This document shows positions 9,147 through 17,973 of a stretch of DNA of 64,000 nucleotides, one piece after another; position 1 is the stretch's first letter, and the number at the start of each line of letters is the position of its first letter. The stretch comes from Corynebacterium felinum (GTDB taxonomy: Bacteria; Actinomycetota; Actinomycetes; Mycobacteriales; Mycobacteriaceae): assembly GCF_030408755.1 (NCBI RefSeq), contig NZ_CP047209.1, positions 1,178,001-1,242,000 on the forward strand. The letters run 5' to 3'. A program made the position numbers and the translations under genes. The notes beneath the pieces are model-generated. The model had not been told where the DNA came from, did not search any database, and saw only the letters and a program-made list of their open reading frames with translations.

Positions 9147-10655
9147 ATGACTGCAGCTTATGACGAATTGATGGACTACGACGAAGTCCTGGAGAAATTC
9201 GAGCCAGTAATGGGCATGGAAGTCCATGTCGAGCTCGCCACTGAAACAAAAATGTTCTCCGCCTCCTCCGCACATTTCGGCGCGGAACCCAACTCCAACG
9301 TAGACCCCGTCTCCCTCGGCCTGCCCGGCGCACTGCCCGTGGTCAACGCCAAAGGCGTTGAATGGGCCATCAAGATCGGTCTCGCACTCAACTGCGAAAT
9401 CGCTGAGTCTTCCCGCTTCGCGCGCAAAAACTACTTCTACCCAGACCAGCCTAAAAACTACCAAATCTCCCAGTATGACGAGCCTATCGCTTACAACGGG
9501 TACCTTGACGTCGTCCTTGAAGACGGCACTGAGTGGCGCGTGGAAATCGAACGCGCCCACATGGAAGAAGACACCGGCAAGCTCACCCACCTCGGTGGCG
9601 CAGACGGACGTATCCACGGCGCCACTTCCTCCCTCGTCGACTGCAACCGTGCGGGTATCCCACTGATTGAGATCGTGACAAAGCCCATCATTGGTGCAGG
9701 TAAGCGTGCTCCAGAGGTTGCGAAGGCCTATGTTTCTGCGCTGCGTGACCTCGTGAAGGCATTGGGTGTTTCCGATGCGCGTATGGATCAGGGGTCGATG
9801 CGTGTGGATTCAAACGTCTCGCTGAACCGCATTGGAGAGACCGAGTTCGGTACCCGCACCGAAACGAAGAATATTAACTCGCTGAAGTCCGTTGAGCAGG
9901 CTGTGCGCTACGAGATGATGCGCCAAGCTGCTGTGATCGAGGCAGGCGGGGAGATTATTCAGGAGACCCGCCACTACCAGGAGGCTGACGGTTCGACCAC
10001 CTCGGGTCGTATCAAGGAAACGGCGGAGGATTATCGCTACTTCAACGATCCTGATCTGCCGCCTGTGATTGCTCCTCGCGAGTGGGTTGAAGAGATTCGC
10101 GCCACCCTTCCTGAGCTGCCGTGGGTGCGTAAGGCTCGCATCCAGGAGGAGTGGAAGCTTTCCGACGCCGAAATGCGCGACCTTGTCAACGCCGGTGCGC
10201 TTGAGCTGATCATTGCCACTGTTGAACAGGGCACCACTTCTGGTGAGGCGCGTTCGTGGTGGGTTTCTTACCTCGCCCAGAAGGCGAATGAGGCTGGTGT
10301 GGAGCTTGAGGCTTTGCATATCACCCCAGCTCAGGTTGCCCGAGTTGTTGCGTTGATCAACGAGGGCAAGCTGACTAATAAGCTGGCTCGCCAGGCTGTT
10401 GATGGTGTGCTGGCCGATGAGGGCGATGTTGATGAGGTGATCGCCAAGCGGGGCTTGGAGGTTGTGCGTGACGACGGCGCCATCGAGGCTGCTGTCGATG
10501 AAGCGCTGGCGGCCAACCCTGACATTGTGGAGAAGTACAAGGCAGGCAACACCAAGGTTGTTGGTGCGATTGTCGGCCAGGTGATGAAAGCTACTCGCGG
10601 CAAGGCTGATCCCGGTCAGGTGAATCAGCTGATCGCCAAGAAGCTCAACTCTTAA
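9147..10655 (+). CDS. gatB: Aspartyl/glutamyl-tRNA amidotransferase subunit B
   Basis: GatB (502 residues) is the tRNA-binding kinase/transamidase subunit of GatCAB, which converts Glu-tRNA(Gln) to Gln-tRNA(Gln). The family signature [18 protein letters not shown] opens the catalytic domain, followed by [18 protein letters not shown] and LIEIVTKP motifs. The C-terminal helical and YqeY-like tail ends [18 protein letters not shown]. gatC and gatA are not in the window. Codon use changes inside the gene: the first ~500 bp use mostly C-ending codons, the rest G/T-ending codons. A tRNA-Gln gene and gltX lie further downstream, consistent with the indirect Gln-tRNA pathway. Confidence 0.96.
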   Translation: MTAAYDELMDYDEVLEKFEPVMGMEVHVELATETKMFSASSAHFGAEPNSNVDPVSLGLPGALPVVNAKGVEWAIKIGLALNCEIAESSRFARKNYFYPDQPKNYQISQYDEPIAYNGYLDVVLEDGTEWRVEIERAHMEEDTGKLTHLGGADGRIHGATSSLVDCNRAGIPLIEIVTKPIIGAGKRAPEVAKAYVSALRDLVKALGVSDARMDQGSMRVDSNVSLNRIGETEFGTRTETKNINSLKSVEQAVRYEMMRQAAVIEAGGEIIQETRHYQEADGSTTSGRIKETAEDYRYFNDPDLPPVIAPREWVEEIRATLPELPWVRKARIQEEWKLSDAEMRDLVNAGALELIIATVEQGTTSGEARSWWVSYLAQKANEAGVELEALHITPAQVARVVALINEGKLTNKLARQAVDGVLADEGDVDEVIAKRGLEVVRDDGAIEAAVDEALAANPDIVEKYKAGNTKVVGAIVGQVMKATRGKADPGQVNQLIAKKLNS

Positions 10656-10679
10656 CATCGTTGACGTCATACACTTTGC

Positions 10680-10724
10680 GCCTGGTGTGTAACAAAACCA
10701 CAGTGGTTTTGCTGCACACCAGGC
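10680..10724 (+). terminator. Long hairpin after gatB
   Basis: GCCTGGTGTG (10680-10689) pairs with CACACCAGGC (10715-10724), and inside it CAAAACCAC (10693-10701) pairs with GTGGTTTTG (10703-10711). The stem is strong, but the downstream T-run is poor, so termination is probable rather than certain. Confidence 0.65.
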
Positions 10725-10810
10725 ATTGTGCTTTCTGCCCCCAACCTTAGGCGGCAGGGGCAAACGGTGCCGTGTTCTGGTGATCGTCGTGGCGACGTCG
10801 ATAGGCAAAA

Positions 10811-10835
10811 GCTGCGAAGAACAGATCTTCGCAGC
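10811..10835 (-). terminator. Terminator hairpin after lysE
   Basis: GCTGCGAAGA and TCTTCGCAGC form a 10-bp stem with a 5-nt loop. Read on the minus strand it is followed by TTTT, as expected for a terminator of lysE. Confidence 0.7.
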
Positions 10836-10866
10836 TAGTAGCAGGGTGGGGGGGAGCGTGGGGCGT

Positions 10867-11553
10867 TTAGTGCATGAGAACGCGGGCGCACATGACAACC
10901 ATGATGCAGCCGATCGTGAAATTAATGATCCGCCACGCCTTCGGGCGAGCTAAGACATCAGAGAAGTAGCTTGAACCAAAACCGAGCAGCGGGAACCAGG
11001 TAGCAGAGGCAAGCAGCGCGCCGAAAGCGAAATACCAACGCCCAGTCTCACCATGCTGATTCGCCATACCACCGAGCATGATCAGCGCATCAATATATGC
11101 GGCCGGATTAAGCCAGGTAAAAGCAAGCGCCGCCAGCACCGGCTTGACCCAGGTGCGGGTCTGCGTGCGTGTCTGCACAGCAACGCTGCCACCGCCGGTA
11201 GTTGGAAGATCAGAATCAATCGAGGTAGAACTCTCGATCTCATCGCTGTGATCGACAACCATGCTCGAACCGCGGCGGCTGAAAGCATCGCGGAAGCAGG
11301 AGAAGCCGAACCAGGCAAGATAAGCAGCGCCCAAATACTTCAAAATCACCAGCGCGATCGGTGCTTTTTCGATCAATGCGCCCACCCCGGCGGTGCCGCC
11401 GAGGATTAAGAAGATATCGCTGGTCATGCACACTAAAAGAACGGGGATAACGGCATGCCGTTTAATGCCCTGGCGAATAATGAGGGCATTTTGGGGTCCA
11501 ATAGCGACAATGAGGGAAAGTCCCAACAGAAAACCAGCGACAATAATGCTCAT
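10867..11553 (-). CDS. lysE: L-lysine/L-arginine exporter LysE
   Basis: LysE (228 residues) exports basic amino acids across the plasma membrane. The N-terminus has the family signature LGLSLIVAIGPQNALIIRQG, and there are five to six hydrophobic segments. A hydrophilic linker of about 50 residues in the middle (SRRGSSMVVDHSDEIESS) separates the two halves as in C. glutamicum LysE. The second half carries ALAFTWLNPAAYIDALIMLGG, the WLNP motif of the superfamily. It is divergent from lysG with 71 bp between them, the same arrangement as the C. glutamicum lysE-lysG pair, where LysG with Lys, Arg, His or citrulline activates lysE. Confidence 0.93.
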   Translation of the reverse strand: MSIIVAGFLLGLSLIVAIGPQNALIIRQGIKRHAVIPVLLVCMTSDIFLILGGTAGVGALIEKAPIALVILKYLGAAYLAWFGFSCFRDAFSRRGSSMVVDHSDEIESSTSIDSDLPTTGGGSVAVQTRTQTRTWVKPVLAALAFTWLNPAAYIDALIMLGGMANQHGETGRWYFAFGALLASATWFPLLGFGSSYFSDVLARPKAWRIINFTIGCIMVVMCARVLMH

Positions 11554-11612
11554 GGAGTACAGTCTTCACCCCACAACGAGGTTAAGTAAAATTACATCTT
11601 TTAAACTTGGTT

Positions 11613-11618
11613 TAGAAT
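11613..11618 (+). promoter_or_regulatory. -10 hexamer of a likely leaderless lysG promoter
   Basis: TAGAAT lies 6 nt upstream of the lysG ATG 11625 in the 71-bp lysE/lysG intergenic region. No Shine-Dalgarno is visible. Confidence 0.45.
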
Positions 11619-11624
11619 TGCTTC

Positions 11625-12500
11625 ATGAATCCGATTCGTCTGCACACCCTCCTCACCATCGTCGACGAAGGCAGCTTCGAGATCGCCGCAGCCGTCCTCG
11701 GCATCAGCCCCAGCGCAGTCAGTCAACGCATCAAAGCACTCGAAAAAGAAGCAGGACGAGTACTCCTGCGCCGCAGCACCCCCGTCACCGCCACACCCGC
11801 TGGGGAAGTACTCGTTCAAGCAGCCCGACAAATGGCTCTACTCGAAGCAGAAACGCTGGCCGCACTACGCGGACGCATCGCGAAAGTGCCGCTGAGTGTG
11901 GTCGTCAATGCCGACTCGCTGGCAACCTGGTTTAAGCCCGTGCTTGCCGACGTCGCCAGCTGGGACCAAGCAACCCTGCAACTGCGCATCGAAGACGAAT
12001 CGCACTCACTGAACCTCCTACGCCGCGGCGACGCGCTCGGTGCCGTGACCAAAGAAAAAACACCCGTCTCAGGCTGCGACTCCATTGAATTAGGCTCCAT
12101 GCGCTACGTTAGCGTATCCAACCCCTGGCTACTCGACCGCTATACCAACAACGGGGTAGTGGATTGGGAAAAAATGCCCGCCTTAAGATTCGGGCCCCGC
12201 GATCAGCTGCAAACCACAGACCTTCGCGGGCGAGTCGAACAACTTCCCAATACCCGCCGAATCTCCCAAATCCCCTCCGCAGAAGCCTTCGTTGAAGCCA
12301 CGCGCGTCGGGCTGGGCTGGTCACTGCTGCCCATCCAAGACGCCAAACCCCTCCTCGAAGCTGGGGAAATAGTCCTGCTCGACGATCGAGTTCTCGAAGT
12401 TCCCCTCTACTGGCAGCGCTGGCGGCTTGAATCCCCCTCGCTTGAACGACTCACGGAATCCGTCCAACAAGCGGCTGCGAACATGTATTCGAACATATGA
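11625..12500 (+). CDS. lysG: LysR-type activator of lysE (LysG/ArgP)
   Basis: LysG (291 residues) is a LysR-family regulator. The N-terminal helix-turn-helix covers about residues 1-60, with LLTIVDEGSFEIAAAVLGIS followed by SAVSQRIKALEKEAG. The effector domain carries VVNADSLATWF and LRRGDALGAVT, which align with C. glutamicum LysG and E. coli ArgP, and ends YWQRWRLESPSLERLT. It should activate the divergent lysE gene when basic amino acids accumulate. The likely binding site is the intergenic region 11554-11624. Adjacent to, and probably read through into, the HNH lipoprotein gene 12 bp downstream. Confidence 0.92.
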   Translation: MNPIRLHTLLTIVDEGSFEIAAAVLGISPSAVSQRIKALEKEAGRVLLRRSTPVTATPAGEVLVQAARQMALLEAETLAALRGRIAKVPLSVVVNADSLATWFKPVLADVASWDQATLQLRIEDESHSLNLLRRGDALGAVTKEKTPVSGCDSIELGSMRYVSVSNPWLLDRYTNNGVVDWEKMPALRFGPRDQLQTTDLRGRVEQLPNTRRISQIPSAEAFVEATRVGLGWSLLPIQDAKPLLEAGEIVLLDDRVLEVPLYWQRWRLESPSLERLTESVQQAAANMYSNI

Positions 12501-12512
12501 TAGAATGAGGCG

Positions 12513-13283
12513 GTGAAAAAATCTGTGATCCTCTCCGCCTGGCCCGCGGTTCTGATCGGGGCACTGGTGCTCGCCAGTTGCCAATACTCGCACCTGCCCA
12601 TCGAGGATCGGCCCTTCAGCAACAACCACGGCGCCGACATTCAACCCCCACCACCACTCCCAGACACTCCCGAAGTGCCACCAGTGGGAACAGATCCCGC
12701 TTTCGCCGACCTCGAATCCCTGACAGTGCGCGACTTCGACCCTGAAGCACCACGCTACGACCGGGCACTTTTCGGACAACGCTGGAGCGACGACGTCACC
12801 GTCGGCGGGGGACACAACGGCTGCGATACCCGCAACGATATTCTTGCCCGCGACCTCGAAGAGGTACGCTACAAACCCGGCACCCGCGACTGCGTTGTCA
12901 TCTCCGGACACTTCACCGACCCCTACACTGGCCAACACCACACCTTCCAACGCGGGCAAGGCACCAGCGACCTCGTACCCATCGACCACGTCGTGGCACT
13001 CGGCGACGCCTGGTACGCCGGCGCATGGACATGGGACGAAAACAAACGACGCGACTTCGCCAACGACCCCATTAACCTCCAAACAACACTGCGGGAAGCA
13101 AACAACTCCAAGCTGGCACAAACCGCAGCAACATGGCTACCACCTAATAATTCCTATCACTGCGAATACGCACGCAGGCAGGTAGAAATCAAAAAAGTGT
13201 ATGGATTAGCCATAACGAATGCGGAGAAAAATGCCCTCGCAACCGCGCTCAGCACATGCGCGCCACCGACACAGGTTCAGTAA
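12513..13283 (+). CDS. Secreted HNH nuclease-like lipoprotein (DUF1524 type)
   Basis: This 256-residue protein begins with a lipoprotein signal peptide (LIGALVLASC, lipidated cysteine at about residue 23). The proline-rich linker that follows leads to a domain with IDHVVALGDAWYAGAWTWD and FANDPINLQTTLREANNSK, the HNH pattern of the DUF1524/GmrD-like secreted nucleases common in actinobacteria. Conserved DH and N residues suggest a metal-dependent nuclease acting outside the membrane, perhaps in nutrient scavenging. Four cysteines in the mature part could form disulfides. The GTG start is close to a TAGAAT hexamer (12501-12506). Confidence 0.8.
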   Translation: MKKSVILSAWPAVLIGALVLASCQYSHLPIEDRPFSNNHGADIQPPPPLPDTPEVPPVGTDPAFADLESLTVRDFDPEAPRYDRALFGQRWSDDVTVGGGHNGCDTRNDILARDLEEVRYKPGTRDCVVISGHFTDPYTGQHHTFQRGQGTSDLVPIDHVVALGDAWYAGAWTWDENKRRDFANDPINLQTTLREANNSKLAQTAATWLPPNNSYHCEYARRQVEIKKVYGLAITNAEKNALATALSTCAPPTQVQ

Positions 13284-13304
13284 TTTCACATACTATTGAT
13301 AGGT

Positions 13305-14204
13305 ATGAGCGAAAATATGAAGCCAGACCGGGCCACCGAACTCGACGACGACGTACCCACCTACGACCCGCAAGCCCAAAGCCCAGCGGTCAGTGGCGAC
13401 GCCACAACCGACGTCTACGCCCGCGCCGGGCGTGCCGCCCCGAAGCGGATCACGCCTGAAGACTTCACCAACGCTGAAATAGATGCTGCCACGGAAGTAT
13501 TCCCCCAAAGCCCGCCGGAACAGCTCACCAACCCCGGCGATACACTCATTTCCGATGCGCCCGTGACCGCCTACGATGACGCGGATTTTGCAAAGCCCAT
13601 GGTTCCTGTGGCGCCCGTCCCCGAACCTCAAGAAGAACCAGTGGTTGTGGTTGAAGAAGAACCAGTGGTGGTCGAAGCAGTCGCGGTGGAGCCGAAAGAT
13701 AAACGCGGCACCATTGACCTAGGCCTTCTCGTACTACGGATCGGTTTTGCCACATTCCTCATCGGCGATGCCATCCGCGCGTTTTTCCTCAATGGGGGAG
13801 TCAAAGAACTTGCCCAAGAATTTTCCGGCTACGCCACCCCCGACCTTTTAAGCGTTGCCATCCCCGCAATGGAACTGTTCGCCGGCGTATTCCTGCTCTT
13901 CGGCCTGGTCACCCCAGTAGCGGCAGCCATCGCTACAGTTTCCACCACCTTCATGGCGCTGCACGAAACCAACCGTGTCGAAAACATCAACTGGACTAAC
14001 CTGCCCGACACCATGATCTTAGGTTTCATGCTGGTTGTCATCGCACTGGCCCTGCAATTTACAGGGCCAGGTGTATTCTCCTTCGATATCTCACGCAGCT
14101 GGGTCAAGCGCCCGCTTATCAGCAGCTGGATCTTCGCTCTCATCGGCATCGGTGGTGCCTGCGCCTTGTGGTGGTTCGGTGCGGCCACGAACCCATTTAA
14201 TTAA
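13305..14204 (+). CDS. DoxX family membrane protein with long acidic N-terminal region
   Basis: From ATG 13305 the protein has 299 residues. The first ~140 are hydrophilic and acidic with repeated EEEPVVVE-like stretches and no recognisable domain. Residues ~145-299 form the four-helix DoxX domain (GLLVLRIGFATFLIGDAIRAFF, AIPAMELFAGVFLLFGLVTPVAA, ATVSTTFMALHETNRVENINW, final helix SSWIFALIGIGGACALWW). DoxX proteins are small quinone- or thiol-linked membrane proteins; the function here is unknown. Its 3' end overlaps the convergent mannosyltransferase gene by 114 bp, so the last helix is encoded opposite that gene's low-complexity tail. Confidence 0.8.
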   Translation: MSENMKPDRATELDDDVPTYDPQAQSPAVSGDATTDVYARAGRAAPKRITPEDFTNAEIDAATEVFPQSPPEQLTNPGDTLISDAPVTAYDDADFAKPMVPVAPVPEPQEEPVVVVEEEPVVVEAVAVEPKDKRGTIDLGLLVLRIGFATFLIGDAIRAFFLNGGVKELAQEFSGYATPDLLSVAIPAMELFAGVFLLFGLVTPVAAAIATVSTTFMALHETNRVENINWTNLPDTMILGFMLVVIALALQFTGPGVFSFDISRSWVKRPLISSWIFALIGIGGACALWWFGAATNPFN

Positions 14205-15359
14205 CACCGCCGTTAGCGCAATGCTCCAGAAGAAATAGTCATCCATGAACAACTTCATGTACAACGTCTGCTGGAAATCCTGATCCCCAGTCGGGTCACC
14301 CAACCACCAGTGCGGTGGGAGGGTGAGCATCAGGAAGGTAATAATCAGGGCAAAGTTTCTCAAGCCCTGATTTTTTAATGTCCACGCATAGGAGAAAATC
14401 ACCATCAGCCACACCGGCCACCACACCCAATGGTGCGACCAGGAAATCGGGGAAATCAACAGCATGAGCGCACTGTTGGCCAAAGCCGCCTCAAAAAATT
14501 TCCCCTGGCGCAGCAACGCGCGGATGAGGAAAAAGAACACCCCAACCGCAATCAGGGAAGCAATCAGCCACAACAACGAAATAGTCGAGCTTGCTAAAGA
14601 AGCAGCTTCATTAGATGGCCACAGCCTCGTGAGTACACCCTTGATCGACTGGTTGGAAATATAGGCAATATTGACCCCAATTTTGGAATTATCATTCATC
14701 ACAAAAAGGGCGTGGGTATAAAAATCCCACGTTTGCTTCGGATTGTGCACCATTCCCGCTGCGGTGGCCAGCACAAAACCCACAGCCGCCGACACTAGCG
14801 CCCGAACATCCTTCTTAATGAGGAACACAAACAACATCACCACAGGGGTGAGCTTGATCGCCGCCGCAACACCAATCAACCAGCCTTGAGGAATCACCCG
14901 TTTACGCGGAACAATATCAAGCAACACCAAAGCCAAAAGCCACATATTAATCTGGCCAAAACCAGCATTATGGCGCACCGGCTCCAACATCAAACCCAAA
15001 CCCCACGCCCACGAAGTCACCAGCAACGCATGCTGAGGGAACACATGCTTGGCCACAAACCACACGCATACTAAAAGCAGCAGGGCGGACAAACCCACCA
15101 TGGTATAACCCGCCACAGCCTCACTCATCACGGTGAAAGGGCTCAGTAACAACGCAGCAAACGGCGGGTAGATAAACGGCAGCTTCAAATCATAAGCATC
15201 GAAAGGCTCATCGTAGAGACTCAGACCATCAAGATAAGCATGAGCACCAGCACGATAGACAATCATGTCGATATGGCCAGTGTGACCAAAAGTCTGATAC
15301 AGCATGATCGCAATCGAACACACAAAGCCAACAAGTGTCACAATCTTGGTTTTCAACAA
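14091..15359 (-). CDS. GT87 (DUF2029) polyprenyl-phosphate mannosyltransferase
   Basis: A 422-residue polytopic membrane protein with about ten helices. The first periplasmic loop has IDMIVYRAGAHAYLDGLSLYD, the acidic GT-C motif of GT87 enzymes, followed by LPFIYPPFAALLLSPF. PimE and MptC of mycobacteria and corynebacteria belong to this family and use polyprenyl-phosphate-mannose to build phosphatidylinositol mannosides or lipomannan. A specific linkage cannot be assigned. The hydrophilic C-terminal tail (ADESEDPAADKRALDPAA) overlaps the DoxX gene on the other strand. Start at ATG 15359; the 249 bp before it (towards ilvD) hold no gene. Confidence 0.82.
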   Translation of the reverse strand: MLKTKIVTLVGFVCSIAIMLYQTFGHTGHIDMIVYRAGAHAYLDGLSLYDEPFDAYDLKLPFIYPPFAALLLSPFTVMSEAVAGYTMVGLSALLLLVCVWFVAKHVFPQHALLVTSWAWGLGLMLEPVRHNAGFGQINMWLLALVLLDIVPRKRVIPQGWLIGVAAAIKLTPVVMLFVFLIKKDVRALVSAAVGFVLATAAGMVHNPKQTWDFYTHALFVMNDNSKIGVNIAYISNQSIKGVLTRLWPSNEAASLASSTISLLWLIASLIAVGVFFFLIRALLRQGKFFEAALANSALMLLISPISWSHHWVWWPVWLMVIFSYAWTLKNQGLRNFALIITFLMLTLPPHWWLGDPTGDQDFQQTLYMKLFMDDYFFWSIALTAVLIKWVRGRTEPPQGAGTTDADESEDPAADKRALDPAA

Positions 15360-15530
15360 CAGTCCTTAGAACTTTGATACATGCCCCTGAACAGATGGAA
15401 GCAATTCGAACGCCCTTTTTCTTCCCCTTCACCTTAGTACCCCCACGCGAGTGGGCAGTAGTTCGGCCACCACACACGGGCAAAGCCCCCGACGTCGACA
15501 AGCACACGCCAGGGGCACCGATGCTGACAC

Positions 15531-15568
15531 TTCCCACAAGCACATCGAGGACACGCTTCACGTGGGAA
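15531..15568. repeat. 7-bp inverted repeat in ilvD-mannosyltransferase gap
   Basis: TTCCCAC (15531-15537) and GTGGGAA (15562-15568) could form a hairpin about 40 nt beyond the ilvD stop codon. No T-run follows on the minus strand, so its role as an ilvD terminator is uncertain. Nothing else is seen in 15360-15608. Confidence 0.3.
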
Positions 15569-15608
15569 AAACCGCACCTTGAAAAATAAGAAAATGGCAG
15601 GGGGATAA

Positions 15609-17447
15609 CTAGATGTTGCGCACAGCGCCCTTATCAGCGCTGGTTGCCATCTTCGCGTACGCCTGCAGTGCCTTCGACACCACGCGATCACGCTGCATCG
15701 GAGTCCACGGATTATCCCGCTGCTCCTGCGCAACACGGCGCCGCTCAAGCTCATCTGCATCAACATTGAGCTGCAGAATGCGATCTTTGACCGAAATAGT
15801 GATCGAATCACCATTTTCAATCAAACCAATCACACCCTTATGCGCTGCCTCAGGGGAGACGTGGCCAATCGAAAGCCCCGACGTACCGCCAGAAAAACGC
15901 CCATCAGTAATCAACGCACAGACCTTGCCCAAACCAGCGCCCTTAAGGAAGGAGGTAGGGTGCAGCATCTCCTGCATACCAGGACCACCCGACGGTCCCT
16001 CGTAGCGGATCACCACAACCTCACCGGGCTGGACTTCCCGCTTCAAAATGGTCGATACTGCATCCTCTTGGGATTCACAGACCCGCGCAGGACCAGTAAA
16101 CTCCCACAGTTCCTCGTCCACACCAGCAGTCTTGAGCACAGAACCATCAGGGGAAATATTGCCCCGCAGAATTACCAGACCGCCGTTTTGGGAATACGCG
16201 TGCTCAATATCGTGAATGCAGCCATTTTCCACATCCATATCCAGCGACTCCCAGCGAGTGTTCTGGCTAAACGGCTCCGTGGTGCGCACCCCACCTGGGG
16301 CGGCGTGGAACAGCTCGATCGCGCGATCAATCGCCTTACCCCCACGGATATCCCAATCGTTCAACCAACCATCAACGGTGTCATAAGCAACCGTATGCAC
16401 CGACTCATCCAACAAGCCAGCACGACGCAGCTCACCCAAAATTGCAGGAATGCCACCCGCGCGGTGCACATCCTCAATGTGGTAATTACCGTTCGGTGCC
16501 ACCTTGGAAATGCAAGGAATGCGGTGAGAGAGCTCATCAATATCGCTCAAATCGAAATCGACCTCACCTTCCTGGGCTGCAGCCAAGGTGTGCAAGATCG
16601 TGTTCGTGGAACCACCCATGGCCATGTCCAATGCCATAGCGTTTCTAAACGCCGCTTTGGTCGCCACATTGCGTGGGAGCACCGAGGTATCCTCTTCGCC
16701 GTAGTAGCGCTGACACATATCCACAATCATCTCACCAGCCTGCTCAAACAGGGCCTTGCGGGCGACATGAGTAGCCAAAGTCGTGCCATTTCCCGGCAAG
16801 GAAAGGCCCAATGCCTCAGTCAGACAGTTCATCGAATTCGCGGTAAACATGCCGGAACAAGAACCACAGGTGGGGCAGGCTGATTCTTCAATAGTGGCCA
16901 AATCCGCGTCAGAAACATCTAAGTTAGCCGAGGCGGTAATCGCAGTAATCAGATCGGTGGGGGCGTGGGCGACACCATCAACCGCCACAACCTTCCCTGC
17001 CTCCATGGGGCCACCGGAGACAAAGATGGCCGGAATATTCAAACGCAGCGCAGCATTGAGCATGCCCGGGGTGATCTTGTCACAGTTGGAGATACAGACC
17101 ATGGCATCCGCAGTATGCGCGTTAACCATGTACTCCACCGAGTCGGCAATAATTTCACGCGACGGCAGGGAATACAACATGCCCCCATGTCCCATGGCGA
17201 TACCATCATCAACAGCGATTGTGTTGAACTCTTTGGGAACACCCCCAGCCTTGCGCACTGCATCAGCGACAATATCGCCAACATTCTTCAAATGCACATG
17301 CCCTGGTACAAACTGGGTGTAGGAATTCACAATGGCAACAATGGGCTTGCCGAACTCGTGCTCCTTGGTGCCGGTCGCTCGCCACAAAGCGCGGGCGCCG
17401 GAGGCGTTGCGGCCGACAGTGGTCACGCGTGAACGCAGGGGAAACAT
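15609..17447 (-). CDS. ilvD: Dihydroxy-acid dehydratase
   Basis: IlvD (612 residues) dehydrates 2,3-dihydroxy-isovalerate and -methylvalerate to the keto acids, the third common step of valine and isoleucine synthesis. Iron-sulfur cysteines are visible in [13 protein letters not shown] and in [40 protein letters not shown] near the C-terminus contains the active-site serine. The start is one base after the stop of the PH-domain gene, so it is the last gene of the operon mscCG-PH-ilvD, an order shared with C. glutamicum. As an Fe-S enzyme it depends on cluster assembly. Confidence 0.96.
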   Translation of the reverse strand: MFPLRSRVTTVGRNASGARALWRATGTKEHEFGKPIVAIVNSYTQFVPGHVHLKNVGDIVADAVRKAGGVPKEFNTIAVDDGIAMGHGGMLYSLPSREIIADSVEYMVNAHTADAMVCISNCDKITPGMLNAALRLNIPAIFVSGGPMEAGKVVAVDGVAHAPTDLITAITASANLDVSDADLATIEESACPTCGSCSGMFTANSMNCLTEALGLSLPGNGTTLATHVARKALFEQAGEMIVDMCQRYYGEEDTSVLPRNVATKAAFRNAMALDMAMGGSTNTILHTLAAAQEGEVDFDLSDIDELSHRIPCISKVAPNGNYHIEDVHRAGGIPAILGELRRAGLLDESVHTVAYDTVDGWLNDWDIRGGKAIDRAIELFHAAPGGVRTTEPFSQNTRWESLDMDVENGCIHDIEHAYSQNGGLVILRGNISPDGSVLKTAGVDEELWEFTGPARVCESQEDAVSTILKREVQPGEVVVIRYEGPSGGPGMQEMLHPTSFLKGAGLGKVCALITDGRFSGGTSGLSIGHVSPEAAHKGVIGLIENGDSITISVKDRILQLNVDADELERRRVAQEQRDNPWTPMQRDRVVSKALQAYAKMATSADKGAVRNI

Positions 17448-17448
17448 A

Positions 17449-17973
17449 TTATTTTTCGTCCTTGTTTTGTGCTTCGTAGTCTTCTTTGTTCATCAGCACT
17501 TGACGGCCATCTTTATGCACGATCACAACTTTGTCATCGGCAGCCGTACGTGCCTGAGTAAGGGCGTCTGGGATGCGGCCCTTGGAAGCTTCCTCTAGCT
17601 GTGGCAAAGAATTGAAGCTCACACCTGGCAGGCTGAAGGTTTCACCACTAAGGGTGTGGGCAACAGCTTTGGAGCCAGCAAAACCTACGCCCTGGCACTC
17701 CTCCCACTTCACGGTGCGTGGTCGGGCGAAAGCGTAGGTGGCGGTAATGCCGTGTTCATCGACGGTAGTGCGCGAACGCAGCACCCACACAATGAAAAGA
17801 ATAGGAATGATCAGCAACCAGAATAACTTGAGGGGATCTGCGCCAATAACCAACAGCAGGATGCCCACCATGATCGCCGCCGCCAGCAAGTGTGTGCGGT
17901 CGGGGGCAAACGTTGTGATTGATGAATCCGGGGTATCGTGCGGGTCTGGGGTATTAGCGCGTTTCCTGCTCAT
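17449..17973 (-). CDS. PH-domain membrane protein (CFP6-like)
   Basis: This 174-residue protein has two close hydrophobic segments ([22 protein letters not shown] and [16 protein letters not shown]), then a bacterial PH-like domain beginning [29 protein letters not shown], the usual pattern of the actinobacterial 'low molecular weight protein antigen 6' family. The C-terminus is charged. Its start codon overlaps the end of mscCG by 20 bp and its stop is one base before ilvD, indicating translational coupling. The function is unknown. Confidence 0.8.
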   Translation of the reverse strand: MSRKRANTPDPHDTPDSSITTFAPDRTHLLAAAIMVGILLLVIGADPLKLFWLLIIPILFIVWVLRSRTTVDEHGITATYAFARPRTVKWEECQGVGFAGSKAVAHTLSGETFSLPGVSFNSLPQLEEASKGRIPDALTQARTAADDKVVIVHKDGRQVLMNKEDYEAQNKDEK

